Of a DNA stretch of 64,000 nt, positions 45,097 through 57,183 are shown one piece after another. The stretch spans positions 17,637,058 through 17,701,057 of the forward strand of contig CM031622.1 in assembly GCA_018398815.1 (NCBI GenBank), written 5' to 3'. Source of the DNA: Conus ventricosus. Lineage: Eukaryota > Mollusca > Gastropoda > Neogastropoda > Conidae. Position 1 is the stretch's first letter, and every line of letters starts with the position of its first letter. The position numbers and the translations under genes are program-made. The notes beneath the pieces are model-generated. The model saw only the letters and a list, made by a program, of their open reading frames with translations. It was not told the origin of the DNA and made no database searches.

Positions 45097-46200
45097 GTAG
45101 GAGACATCGTCATGTGAGATATGCACTGGTACAGGATGTCTTGCTGTGGTCATATATGGTCTTTGTTGAGAACTGTTGTTTTCAGGGATTTGTAAGTCTT
45201 CTTCATTAGGAAGTCTTACATGTATGTTCCCTCAGTGGGAGATCAGAAAATCAAAATGGTACCTATTTATTCTGTATGTCTGTCTCTGCGTTTTGTTGTT
45301 GTTGTTGTTTTGTTTTACTTCATTTAATGGGGCTTATGGGGCAGGCGTTCAGGTTCTTTGTAGTCTTCTCTTGTGTTATCCTGAGGGGAGGGGAAGGGAA
45401 ATAAATCTTGTGTCATTGAATCAATATTAAGATGGCATTTGTTTTCTCCTGTCCTGTGTCGGGGTGCCTGAAGTCATCTTGACAGTGACTGCTCCCTGTG
45501 TTGTGCTGGATCATCAGCAGGACAGTGATAAAGTGGTTATGTGTGAGGAAGTCTGAATGTTAAACTGAGTGGGAGTAACGTCTCTTTTGTGGTGACATGT
45601 TGGGCTGATGACATGATCAGACATGAGAGGCTTCTGACATGCATCATCTAATAATGTCAACAATTCACTATTAATTGACCACTTGATGTTGATCATGAAT
45701 CCACTCATTGATCAATTCGTACTGCTACATGTTCTGGGCGTAATGAGCAGCTTGCTGAGTGCTGCTTTTCAATTCTTCCATACTGGACACCACTTATAGC
45801 TGTAGAACTGTAGTTAATGTAGTTACTGGTTTATGTTGTAAGCAATTATTTGCCTGATTTATGGGCATGGTTTCTGTTACCACACATTTCATCAGTGAGG
45901 TGATCAAAAAAGATTGCATGCTTCCACAAATATTTTTGTGCAAAGTGTGTTAATAAGCGTATATGTTTGCATGTCGATGTGTTATTGCAGGGTATCGTAG
46001 GATAGCTACATAATGTGTGTTATTGTGTGTACATGTACATGGCTGCATGTTCATTTCTAGAATTTTTTTTATAATGTGGCAGCTTGGACAATATTAGATA
46101 CATTGGGTGGGAAGGAAAACAGAAACTTCTGAGAGCTCTTGAAATAAGAGTATGCGTTTTGTCTTTATTTCTGGTTATTTAGCTATCTTTTTCTCATACT
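45097..46200. other. PI4KB intron 4, first part
   Basis: AT-rich DNA without recognised features; a short GTT repeat lies at 45295-45312. Confidence 0.5.
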
Positions 46201-48093
46201 TACCTGTTCAAGCAAAATGCCTTAACCCCACTTGGCGGGGAACATCACCACACATCAGGATTCTCACAAGAAAGTGAAAAATGGAGAGCAGGAGCAACCT
46301 CTATTCAACCGTTAACCACCAAGCCAGCATGAGTAAACTAGTAACTCACAGTATTGCAATCTGATTGACTTGGGTTCAGTTTCCTACTTTTCTTTCGCAA
46401 GAGGACACTCCCCTTTTCACTTTTGTTCTTGCCTTCGATTCAATTCAGGTTGTGGATTCTCAAAAACTCCCTGTGGTTTCGGCCTTTGAGTTCGAGCAAG
46501 AGACTTTTTTCTTCTTACGCCAGTAGAATTCAGGAAAGCTTCTTCACCTGCTTCTTCATTACAGTGGCTGTCTACGCTGAAGCCTTGGCGTCTACCAAGT
46601 CAACTTTAAATGTGGCTTTGCATCCATCTCTTTGGTCCTCTGCGCAGTGCTGAAGACTGCTCATCTTGAGACACACACGGGTCGGGTGTATCTGTGCTGA
46701 GTTTACTCCATCTTGCTTTGCTCCTTGTGCAAGGGCTGGACTACTTTGACTTTGACTCTGCAATCAGTTTTTGCCTCCCATTTGCTCAGGTCTTCAATGA
46801 TCCACCCGGTTGGGTGAGAGCCATGCCCAATGCTCCCTGCCACATCATGTCAACAGCGGTCCCACGGTGTATGGAGACAGGCCAACATCTCCCCCCAGCT
46901 CATTTTACGCTGTCTTCCCCCGAGTGCCTTGTGAACATATGGAGCAATTGGGTTCTGCAAGCACAGCACTTTGCCTCTGTGAAGCTAGTGCTAGTGATGA
47001 TTGGGAGGGGGGGGGGGGGGGGGGGTTTCAAATGCACATTGCTGCTGTCTTTCTCATCATAGCTGTTCCGAAGAAAGTATCAAGGAGAAGTGTCAGGCAG
47101 TCCCGATTTGCCCTCTCAAAATTTACAGAAAGTTGGAGCAGTCTGTTGATCACCCTTTTGGGGAGGGTTCATATGGCCCTTCTTTGGCAAAAAGTTTGCT
47201 CCTACCATCCCAGTCGAGGAAGTGGCATGCCAATCCAACATGACAGGCATGTCCAGCATGACAGGCGGGGAGCCGCTGTGAAACCCCAGGCAATAAGCAC
47301 CTGGCTTGGGCAGGTCATCCACCGTGCTTACATTTATGGCCAGAAACCTTTTCCACCCTGAGAGGACGTCGGGGAACACAAAGTCCGGGCTCTTTCCGCC
47401 AATTGCAACCCTTGGCAGGGCATTATGGTTGCTGACATATGTCAGGTTGCTGGCGGAGATGGATGAGCACCTTTGCTTGGCAGGTTTTACTTAAGACACA
47501 TGGCAGAGGACATGGAAGCTGTGGACTGTGTAGGGTGAATAGGAGTGGCTTGCAAGGCTAGTTTTCCAAAGTGAAGCTCTTGCACCCCCTTCTCTCTTTT
47601 TGGCACTTTTTAAAAAGAGAAAGAAACTTGCCGAAAAACACTGAGACACCTATGTTGCCACGGGAGGTGTGTGTGTGTGTGTGTGTGTGTGTGTTGTGTG
47701 TGTGGTTACTCACACATGTTGCATTTCAACACAGTTTAGCGCTCATGCTGCACTCTTGGACTGACTTCAGTGGGACCCCATCCCCTTTCCATGTGATGTT
47801 TAGGTGGTCGTGGCACACTGTTTACTTCGGTTTACGTACAGCATTACCCACACAAGAGCCTAGATATTTATCTTGGTTAGCCGCCTCTCATTTTACTTGG
47901 AGCATTTTTGTGGCACAGCTATTTGGGATTGGCATGTAGCCTCATTTTTTCTGTACATGGTTAACCAGTGTATCGGGTGTTCTGGCACCCACCTCTTTTT
48001 CGGCTCCTTTCTTTCGGGTCATGGCGTCCTTCACCACTTGAATTTGGGGGTTCAGGGCACACCTCTCTGTGGTCTCTCGTGTTCATATTTCAT
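46201..48093. other. Unassigned repeat-like region
   Basis: More GC-rich than the flanks, with overlapping broken frames in all registers (46423-47939), a G-run (47006-47026) and a (TG)n tract (47668-47703). The look is of a decayed mobile element rather than a host gene. With 49597-50400 it may form one element split by a hAT-like insertion. I cannot name the coding content. Confidence 0.35.
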
Positions 48094-48343
48094 TAGCTGC
48101 CAACTGTTACGGGAAAACCGGGACATATCGTTTTTTTTTAATTTGTCCCTAATTGTCGTTGTTTGCTGAAAAAATTCCGGTTTACGAGTTTTCAAAAAAA
48201 AAAAAAAAGCCCAAAATTAAATAAAAGAACGTTTGGCAACTGGTCCGACTGAACAGAAATCGCAAACATCGGAAGTCAGCATGAAAGGGGCATAACTAAG
48301 GCCCAATCTGCGCATGCGCATAGCTGCTGTTCAAATAGTAAAC

Positions 48344-48552
48344 ATGGCGTCTTCAAGTGGTAGCACGGAGAAAACCACAAAACCTAAACGATTCCAGCGG
48401 TATCTGCCAGCTTATAAAGACAAGTTTCCATGGGTCACTTCTTGCCCTTCAAAGGGTGAAAAGTTTGCTTTCTGCACCATGTGTCGATGTCCGGTGAATA
48501 TTTCACATGGGGGAAGAAATGATCTGGCCGATCACGAGAAGACCACGAAGCA

Positions 48553-48588
<36 letters not shown>

Positions 48589-48664
48589 GAAGCTGAGGAA
48601 TCGGCAGCCGTCAAAAAAAAAACATGATCGTGGCAAAGGCCAGTCTTCATGGCTCTTGCTATAG
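48344..48664 (+). pseudogene. hAT-type zinc-finger ORF with poly(Lys) expansion
   Basis: From the ATG at 48344: MASSSGSTEKTTKPKRFQRY, then PAYKDKFPWVTSCPSKGEKF, then AFCTMCRCPVNISHGGRNDL and ADHEKTTKHKK. The W, C-x2-C, HGGRNDL and H-x4-H residues match a BED-like finger common at the N-terminus of hAT transposases. It then enters a run of about 33 A (48553-48586) encoding poly-Lys and a basic tail, then stops. No catalytic domain follows. Confidence 0.55.
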
Positions 48665-48892
48665 CAAAAGTTCAGCCAGGAGTTCCTAAAGAAGGCCAAG
48701 TCCTCGACTGCACAAATAGTGAAAAAAAACCCTAGATCTTTGAACACAGGCTGTGAACTCAGGGTGGGAGTAGTGGTTGGATCATGACGACTGGGGAGTG
48801 GGGAGTAGCTTGATGGAGCCTTAGAACTGGGTGGGGGCGATGGTAATTAAATGGAGCCGGAGGACTGGATGAAGTTGTTTGAGCAAGATTGT

Positions 48893-49067
48893 GGGGTACA
48901 GTTGATGAAACATAACTGTGTTGTGTTGTTAATGAAACATGACTGTGGGTGTAGTTGATGAAAGATGACTGTGGGTATAGTTGATGAAACATGACTGTGG
49001 GGTATAGTTGATGAAACATGACTGTGGGTATAGTTGATGAAACATGACTGTGGGGTATTGTTGATGG
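48893..49067. repeat. 26-27 bp minisatellite
   Basis: About six units of GTTGATGAAACATGACTGTG plus GGTATA with small variations. Confidence 0.9.
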
Positions 49068-49523
49068 ATCCTAAGTCATATGGGGTGTAGTTGTGAGATC
49101 ATAAGGGCAGAAGGGTGAAGTTTATGGAACTTGAACTGAAGAATGTGGGTGTAGCTGATGGAAGCCCAGGACTGTGAGTGCTGTTGATTGGGAGGGCAGA
49201 GCATCTTTTATGTTCATCCTACATGAATATGGAAGATAAAAAAGCTGTTTGGGTAAGCCCTTAATTTGTGTGTTTTGTATATTAATCTATAGAAAAAAAT
49301 ATGGTGGCTACCTACATAAGAGGCTTTTTTTACACAAAATGTTGCATTGTAATGCAACATACTAATATGCATGCTTTGATATGGTTTAATAATAGCCTTG
49401 CTTTTGATTAGTTTTCCTATCAGGAGATGAAAAATGCCTGTCATAGTGTAAAAAAGGCTTCAGCTTCAGGGGGCTGCGCCCCCTGACCCCCACTGATCAG
49501 GAGGGGGGCCAGCCCCCCTCCCA

Positions 49524-49556
<33 letters not shown>

Positions 49557-49596
49557 TGAGGTGTTACTCTTTTTGACTCTGGGAGGTTGGCAGCTA

Positions 49597-50400
49597 TGAT
49601 ATTTGCCCATAGGCCAGTGCCAGGTCAGTTTTCATGGATAGACCTTAAAGCCACTTATTATGGGGCAACCAGTGGTGTGCCCAATGCTTTTGTTTAATTG
49701 TTTATGTTTGGGCCTTTTACCTTCTTAATTTGGTGTTCTTGATACGCCCATTGTATTACTGTCATCATCTGCCCTCAGCCATTGCCATATTTCTTCTTGT
49801 TACTATGTGTCTCAGTGTGTGATTGGTCGGGTCTTCTCCTTTTCCTGATCCTGGCTCATTTTATTTCTCATTGTGGACTTGTGTTAGGAGAGCCATGAGG
49901 GAGAGTGGGGACAATCCTTTAACCTCCAGAAAACATTTGGTCTTGGAGCATTTGGCTGTTTGGCACCGACCTCTGGATGAGTTGTGGTCAGCCTCATGCA
50001 TATTTGAGTCTGAGGTAGGAGTTGTTTCTCAGGTGATAATTCCCTCCATCTTTTTAGATATTCGGGCATTTGTTTGGACAGGTAAGTACATGAAGAAAAG
50101 GAATTTTACCACTAAAAGTAGTTTTATGATATACTCACCTGTCCAAACACCAGGACAACCTTTCCCCCTCCCTGTAGTATGGAAAAGGGCAAAAACTGAA
50201 TTCAGGTCGTCAGAGTAATCATGTTTTATTCACTAAGGGAGACTACTGCCTTAGCCAGATGGTTAAAGGAAGAGTTGACAGAGAGTTGGGTTCTTCGTTC
50301 TCCATTTTAATCTTTTAAAAGAATCCTTATACATATACTGGTGTGTTCCACACTTAAGGAGATAAGGCATTTGTTTGGACAGGAAAATATATCTTTAAAC
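49597..50400. other. Repeat-like region with an inverted GTTTGGACAGG motif
   Basis: GCATTTGTTTGGACAGGTAA at 50069 and, inverted, CTCACCTGTCCAAACACC at 50135. The stretch between them resembles, in reverse complement, the DNA on both sides of the small hAT element (50365-50400 and 51118-51150). This suggests inverted terminal repeats of a larger element. No coding domain recognised. Confidence 0.4.
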
Positions 50401-51109
50401 CAGGGCTTCTGAAAACGCAAAAAATTGCGTACAGTACGGATTAAAACTCTACGGGGCGCGCTGGTGTCCGTGTAAGGGGTCCCCAGGGACCCCTTCAAAT
50501 TTTGGTGAAGTCAGACATAAAGTGAGAAAAGACTGCCTTCAACATCGTAAGTTGGGTGCCGTAACATCGTAGGTCTGCTACACTTCGGACCGAACCCATC
50601 CCTTTTCAAGTTTGAACAGTAACAAAGCGAGTAGGGCAGCCTCCTCAACATACGTCGGTCACTTTTGTCGTCTGCTGAGGCTGACTGACTAAGCTTAACT
50701 CTAGGCCACAGCATCGTTTTCAGTTGACCGAATTTTCCTACTTTGAGCCATGTGATGTCACGATGACGCTTTTCATTTTCCCGGCAGGAGAGAGGCATTT
50801 CTGCGAAGCCTTTGTTTCCAACATGTCTCTCGAAGCGTGGTTAACAAAATCATCGTCGCAAAAGCGAAAAAGCGTAGCAGAGGAGAAAGATCGAGAACGG
50901 ATACAACTTTTGGTGTTTATTTTGTTGTTTTTATTGTGACGATGTGTCTGTGACAATTGCAGTGCGCGTGCAGGGATGCAATTTTTTAACGTATATTTTG
51001 TTGTTTTTATTGTGGTGTAGGGACCCCTTAATGTTAGCCTGGGACCCCTTAAAAATCTGATGATGGGGTCCCTGGGACCGGAAAGATTTTCACCCCAGCA
51101 GAAGCCCTG
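50401..51109. mobile_element. 709-bp non-autonomous hAT element with TIRs and TSD
   Basis: Starts CAGGGCTTCTG (50401-50411) and ends with its reverse complement CAGAAGCCCTG (51099-51109). TTTAAAC lies directly before (50394-50400) and TTTAAACC directly after (51110-51117), consistent with an 8-bp hAT duplication that lost one C on the left. Inside, near 50823, a frame starts MSLEAWLTKSSSQKRKSVAE, resembling the N-terminus of hAT transposases, and stops soon after. It also contains GGGACCCCTT repeats near both ends. Confidence 0.82.
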
Positions 51110-51117
51110 TTTAAACC

Positions 51118-51228
51118 ACTGTTAGTCGTAATATTCCTTTTTATGTTTTTCTTTTTTCTTTACTTAAAAATAACTATTTATGAAAATTGATAATAAATGA
51201 GAAAAGGAGGAAGTTTATGTGCATCCTC

Positions 51229-51281
<53 letters not shown>

Positions 51282-51304
51282 AATTTAGGAATATTTTTTC
51301 ATAG
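51118..51304. other. Intron DNA with (TG)n
   Basis: Short T-rich stretch and a (TG)n run at 51227-51277. Confidence 0.6.
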
Positions 51305-51351
51305 GCAAAAGCTGTCCAAGCCTGAAGATGGTCTCTACTACCATTTCCTTG
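51305..51351 (+). CDS. Candidate small PI4KB exon
   Basis: A T-rich acceptor (TTTTTTCATAG) precedes GKSCPSLKMVSTTISL in the phase required by the 45.09 kb donor (phase 1 in). A donor-like GTGGTC would leave phase 0, which is the entry phase of the candidate exon at 54253. The residues are Ser-rich like the vertebrate linker, but no clear homology is visible and the donor is weak. Treat as a splice hypothesis. Confidence 0.2.
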
Positions 51352-52337
51352 GTGGTCTTTTCCTTAAACTTACAGACGTCTTTGTCTCTCCAGCATGTGT
51401 CAACTTTACTTCATCTTTCCAATGTTGAAATTTGCAAACATTCTATATTTTGCATAATATGTATACATTGAATTAACATGCCATTGTGATAATCAGATTA
51501 GTTCTTGTTGTTGCTAGTTGTTGTAATTTGAAGTTAAAGCCAGATTGCCTGGCTAATATCAGAGCTCCCTACCTCTTCAGTTAAAAAAAAAAAAAAAAAA
51601 AAATCAAAGAATCATGTGCAGATTTGTTTGTCTGTTTGGTCAAAACTTTATCAAGTACTTTTCTTTTCAGTAAAAGAATTTAGATCCCCCCCCCCCCCCC
51701 CCCCCATGTTTCTGATTAAATTTGATTCTTAGTCGTTTAAAAATATTTTCATTCTTCATTCTCTGACACCTAAAGGAAGATAAAGGTTCACTGTTCATCT
51801 CATCCCAGAAATTCAGTATTATCAGTGACTGTAAAAGTAAAAAAGAACATATTCTGTAGTTTTATTATTATTGTGTGTAGATTGTCCTTCGATACCCCAG
51901 CATTGTGTACAGCCAAGGCTTTTAAGACACATAAAGGATGTCTCAGAGGTCAAACCACAGTGACTGTATTGATTTATCAATGCAGTGTTCGTAGACACTG
52001 CACTTGTTATTGACAGTTTGGGTGACTTATTGATTTTCCATCACAGATGTTGAATATTTTATGACAAGGAGTGTGACTGGCTGTAAATGATCAAGTATAT
52101 CATGCACATCAAATTCTACTGAGATCACCGTGAGGCTCTGTTAGATCCATCGTCCAGTGTCATTATGCAGTCATGAAGATCAGCCTTACTGTCGAGGACC
52201 GTAAAATATACTTGATCAGAGAATGTGGAAGAACCGACCATAAGGATGTGAAAAACTACTTGATGTGAGAATATGTAAGGACACTCCGTAGAACAGCTTA
52301 AATTACAAAGTGTAGTTTGGTCCTCCTTTTAATATTT
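51352..52337. other. Intron DNA, no gene recognised
   Basis: AT-rich with an A run (51581-51603) and a C run (51687-51706). Confidence 0.55.
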
Positions 52338-52757
<420 letters not shown>

Positions 52758-52758
<1 letters not shown>

Positions 52759-52814
52759 TAGTACACAATAAATGTTTGACAAATATGAAATAACCTTCCT
52801 CACTTACACACACA

Positions 52815-52867
<53 letters not shown>

Positions 52868-54011
52868 ACGCACACACACACAAATGAAAAAAAAAAACAG
52901 TGTTAGGCAGCAGAGTGAAGACGAGGTTTCCTGGGGCCACCAGCTAGAGGAGACACAGGTCACACCAGTCCACAACTTTTCTATATCAAAATTCTCGTCC
53001 TTTTTTTTCACCCATGCCCCCATGTCTGTTTTGTTTTATGTATTATCTCTTACCAGTTCATGCATTCTGCGCTTTAAAAAAACCTGTATTACTTTCTTTC
53101 CGTTGACAGTGCACACACTTACATGAACATGTTAATTTGACGTCTTATACAGTATATAAGTACATACAACAATGAACTGTATCACTTCTACAGAAATAAC
53201 GTTCTTTATGTAATTCAAAGAGATGTAGATATATATGCCATCATGCTAGGGAGTTCTAATGAGACATACCATAACAACAGGCATATTTTTCAGTTTCGTC
53301 TCTTCTTTTCAGATATGAAGTATAGTGTTGGAATTGAGGTCGTTTTTTGCCTGCCACCAAGTCTTTAAACACTGAAGTTTAGTTTGCAGCAGAATCTGCT
53401 TTGTGATGGCCATCACATCTAAATAAGACTATCTCTTCTGTTCGTGATAAGTTTGTGTTGGCACATTTTTCAATTACTTAATCCTGAAATACACTCCCAA
53501 AGTTTTTACTCAGTCACAAGTCCAAAAAAGTCGGGCTGTCATTTAGTGGGCCCTTGTTTTTTTATGCTTGATAAAGGTTTTACAAATAAACCGAAAATTT
53601 GCAATATTCTTATTGACTGTTGGTGATTTTTACTGTTCAACAAGTCCAAAAATATAACATATACTTTCTTTTGGTCATGACAAAAAAACATTTGTCAGAG
53701 TCAGTTATATTCATCATCTGTAAAACCACACATGTTCCCAAAATTTTGTGAATTAATCCTGAATCCGACTTCAGAAAACGTTTGTGATTGTTGGAACAGT
53801 AATAGTGAAACTGTACTGAAGTAGTAGCATTGACCATATTTAAGCATTCAAGAAAAAGTTTTAAAAAAAGTAGAGTTAAGGAAAAAAAAGAAACAAATTG
53901 TTAAGAGTCTAAAAGCATAGAATTAAAAAAAAACAAACCAAAAAAAAAGCCACCACCAACAAGAAAAAAACTTTCAAATAAATTTCATATCAGATAATGC
54001 TTGCGTTCTCA

Positions 54012-54054
<43 letters not shown>

Positions 54055-54252
54055 GACGGGGGAAAAAAAAAACAACCAAGTGTGTCATGGTTTTGGTCTC
54101 TTTATATTTTGGCTAGATTCATACTGAGTTGCAGGTTCTGCATTTCTGCATAGAAAGCATAGCTGCAAGTATATTGATTTTGGAGAGGGAGAGGTGGGAG
54201 GGGGAGGCTGAATCCTCTCCTGCCTTCCCCATTTTTTTGTCCTTTTTTGTAG
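52758..54252. other. Intron DNA with (CA)n and poly(A) tracts
   Basis: (CA)n at 52804-52880 and an A run of about 35 bases near 54017-54052. No gene recognised. Confidence 0.55.
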
Positions 54253-54400
54253 CAATGCAATTCTAAGATGTGTTGGTGTGACACTCCAGATTTTACAGAC
54301 TCGATGCTGCTGGCCTCAATGCCAGAAAAACCCCGGCCGTGTAAGAAGTCCACACGTTCCTCTAGCATGGAGAGACTGAACAGTAGGGATAGTTTCCCCC
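54253..54400 (+). CDS. Candidate exon, Ser/Arg-rich (possible PI4KB linker exon)
   Basis: A very strong acceptor (CATTTTTTTGTCCTTTTTTGTAG) leads into an open frame: QCNSKMCWCDTPDFTDSMLL, then ASMPEKPRPCKKSTRSSSME, then RLNSRDSFP, with a GTTTGT donor. Its composition and RSSS/RLNS motifs look like a regulated linker, such as the variable segment of PI4KB between the helical and kinase domains, and it is on the right strand downstream of the PI4KB exons. Joining it directly to the 45.09 kb exon would cause a stop, so an intervening exon is needed. No firm homology is visible. Confidence 0.35.
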
Positions 54401-55082
54401 GTTTGTGTTCTCGCTTTATCTGGGAGTATTCATTTAGCGCTTCCATTATTCTGTGTTGGGTTTATCCTTTTTATCTTTTTGTTTGTTTTTGTTTTTGCTC
54501 CCTTCTGTTCAATTATAATTTTTTTTTTTCATTTTGCTTTCCAAAGTTTGCTTTCCCAGTTTTGCTTTGCTTTCAACACCTGTTAATATGCATTATGCAA
54601 TGGTTTTTATTTGCCTGGTGTATTGGAAATCTATTTCCACAAAAGAGCTTAGCGATAATTGTTTGTTTTTTTTTCTTTTTCTAGTCATCAAGATTTGTTT
54701 TGAAGACTTGATATTTTCTGTTCTTACATAGAAGGAAAAAGAAATCATGTCCCTTACACAAATGCCTTTTAAAACCAAACATATAATTTTGGTTTTTAAT
54801 CACTCAGATCTTACAGGTTGTATTGCAAAGCCTTGTCAAATAACATGGATACAGTTTAATGACATCGCACCCATTACTTTATAAAAATAAGGTAAAATAA
54901 ACCACCTTGCTTGTCCAGATTGCTCAAAATGTAATCCCGTTGTGTCTTGCTGTGCACAGATCTGTTTGATGATATGGATGTCTATGACCCTCATGATAAC
55001 TTTCCTGGTTTCTGAAAATCTGGCATCAATCCAGAACATCGAAGTAGTTGCAAACACACCCGTACCATCTATACTGCTTTCT
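54401..55082. other. T-rich intron DNA
   Basis: Many T runs; no gene recognised. Confidence 0.55.
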
Positions 55083-55275
55083 GTGCTGTCATTGATTCAA
55101 CGATGCTAGGGGTATTACATTCTGCTGTCTGTGCTGTCATTGATTCAACGATGCTAGGGGTATTACATTCTGCTGTCTGTGTTGTCATTGATTCAACGAT
55201 GCTAGGGGTATTACATGCTGCTGTCTGTGCTGTCATTGATTCAACGATGCTAGGGGTATTACATTTTGCACAGTT
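55083..55275. repeat. 48-bp minisatellite, four copies
   Basis: Units of GCTGTCATTGATTCAACGAT, GCTAGGGGTATTACATTCTG and CTGTCTGT. A period of exactly 48 keeps one frame open (MLGVLHSAVCAVIDST repeated), which is probably incidental. Confidence 0.93.
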
Positions 55276-57013
55276 CTGTTCTGTGGACTGTCGCTCATTG
55301 TCCTATCTGATATAAACTTAAGAAATCACTGTATCACCAGACTTGAGACTTCATAAATGACTAATATTGTATTGAAATATGAAGTTGTCCTTGATGGGTG
55401 GACTAGGGCAGATCGGTAGTTAACTGGTAATGGCAGATGGGCGGTAAAGGGCATAACAGTAGGTATAATGCTGAAAACCTGGGAAGGGGTTGGAGAGGCT
55501 GGAATTATTTTTGTTCCTTTTTTTTCCTTTTTTTTTTCAAAATTTAAAATTATTTTAACATTTTGATTTTTTCTTTTTTGTGCTCTGATTTTAATAGATT
55601 TACTACTGCCCAACAAAGACTCCCCATAGGCGCTTTTTTTTTTCTTTTTTAAAGCCTTAATAGATTAACTTTCCTGTAAAGACTCCCTCTTGTTAATGAT
55701 TAGGATTTTTCTCCTTAATATTTTTTCTTTGTCCATGCAGATTCCCTCCTTTCATGTGAAGACAATTTTCATTTTTCATCCATTGTTCATTCAAATTTAT
55801 CCATAGATAAAATCTGATACTTTTTAAAACTTTTTCTTTTAAAATAGTATTTATTTCTTCATCTATACTAGATTAGCACTCATGTAGGTCTTCTTCCATT
55901 TAAAGACTTAAAGAAAGGGAACAAATACAGTTTCAGATTTATCTCTGTCAAAGGCATCTCCCTTGAAAGAATGTTTTTTCTCTCTCTCTCTTCTCTCTCT
56001 CTCTTCTCTCTCTCTGTATGTATGCATGTTGATGTGTGTGGGTTTATACATTTTTTTTTATACTTCTTAATTCATACTAGAGGTGCCTCTAAACAGTGAC
56101 TCCTTAACTGTAAAGATATTTGTTTTTATTTGGCGTTAGATTTCTGGGAAGTGTTATTTAGATGTCACGTTCTAAAACTTCTCACCGCCTTGCCTTACTT
56201 TGCTGTGTCAAGAGGCATTGCTTCCACATTACACTTGCACCATCTTCCCCCTCTCATCTGTCAGTTTCTTCCTGTACTCCCCCCTCCCCCTCCCCCTCCC
56301 CCTCCCCCCCCCCCCTTCTCGTTCCTTCTGTCATCTCTTCCCTGTCCCTTCCTGTCTGCCCTTCCATGCCCTCCCCTCTCTGCACCATTCCCCGCATGGT
56401 TGTTCGCTGTATCAATGCCATGCAAGCACAAAACTATCAAAGTCAGACCTCTGAAGGCAGGTTTGACAACTTTCCTCGTATAAAGGATTTCTGACAAAAC
56501 CATCTGACTCTTAGAGGCAGGAAAAATGATTGTCCGAGAAAAAAAAATCCACTGAAAGAAAATTACAAATCGCTTAAATCACTCCCTGTCTTGTACCGTT
56601 TCCAGTTTTTCCAGTCCAGGTTTCCATGATTCAATGCAAATCCGCCCGTGGTTGTTATATTTCATGGTCATGGCTCTTCTGCATGCGTTGCAGAGTAAAT
56701 CAGTGGTGAGCAAATGTGTTAGGTGTACACGATTTGTTCAGCTGTATTTCATGTTGTGTATTGTGCGTTGTCTTTGTCTTTTGGGGGAAAAGATGTCTTG
56801 CATGTCACAGAAGTTTGAGGAAGATGCAACTGAGAACGATAGGAGTGGACTGAAGACTGAAAGTGAGCATTTTTGATAGGAATTTTCAACTCATTTTCGG
56901 AAAGTTAATAAGCTGTGAATGGCATAAAGTTACTTGTTTGTATTGTTGAAAAGAGCAGAACTATGCCAAACATAGTTTTTACAGCGCTTTTTGAACATGT
57001 GCACTGCAAGAAG
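55276..57013. other. Intron DNA, C/T-rich in part
   Basis: T-rich until about 56100, a TCTCTC microsatellite at 55978-56012, and a C-rich pyrimidine stretch at 56277-56400. Open frames over the C/T-rich stretch are compositional. Confidence 0.5.
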
Positions 57014-57090
57014 CAATCTGCTCTGACAGCAGCCTTGTGTTCTTGAAGCATCACGCTTCAAGAACACAAGGCTGCTGTCAGAGCAGATTG
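57014..57090. repeat. Perfect 36-bp inverted repeat (hairpin) with 5-nt loop
   Basis: The left arm (57014-57049) begins CAATCTGCTCTGACAGCAGC; the right arm (57055-57090) is its exact reverse complement over all 36 bases. The loop is ATCAC. Bases just outside (CAAGAAG on the left, TTTCTTG on the right) could extend pairing after a small bulge. Confidence 0.97.
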
Positions 57091-57133
57091 GATTTCTTGA
57101 TTGGATTAATATTTTAGAACAGCCCCCCTCTCC

Positions 57134-57142
57134 CCCCCCCCT

Positions 57143-57183
<41 letters not shown>
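57134..57183. repeat. 50-base poly(C) run
   Basis: Fifty consecutive C after a shorter C/T-rich lead-in. Very unusual length; may mark an unreliable assembly patch. Confidence 0.95.

Larger units (their letters stand above)
48094..49596. mobile_element. hAT-like DNA element with short TIRs
   Basis: TAGCTGCCAAC at 48094-48104 and its reverse complement GTTGGCAGCTA at 49586-49596. Inside is a hAT-type zinc-finger ORF (48314-48664), a 48.9-49.07 kb tandem repeat, a G/C-rich foldback around 49469-49520 and a 30-base C run (49526-49555). No convincing 8-bp duplication was found at the ends, so the boundaries are provisional. Confidence 0.5.

Noticed and set aside
46423..47361. A host gene in the overlapping 76-183 codon frames
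   Set aside because: Frames overlap in different registers, include G-run translations and lack splice signals or recognisable domains; more like decayed repeat.
57014..57090. A conventional microRNA gene
   Set aside because: Metazoan pre-miRNAs have bulges and mismatches and larger loops; a perfect 36-bp stem with a 5-nt loop fits a fold-back duplication or artefact better, though small-RNA data could change this.
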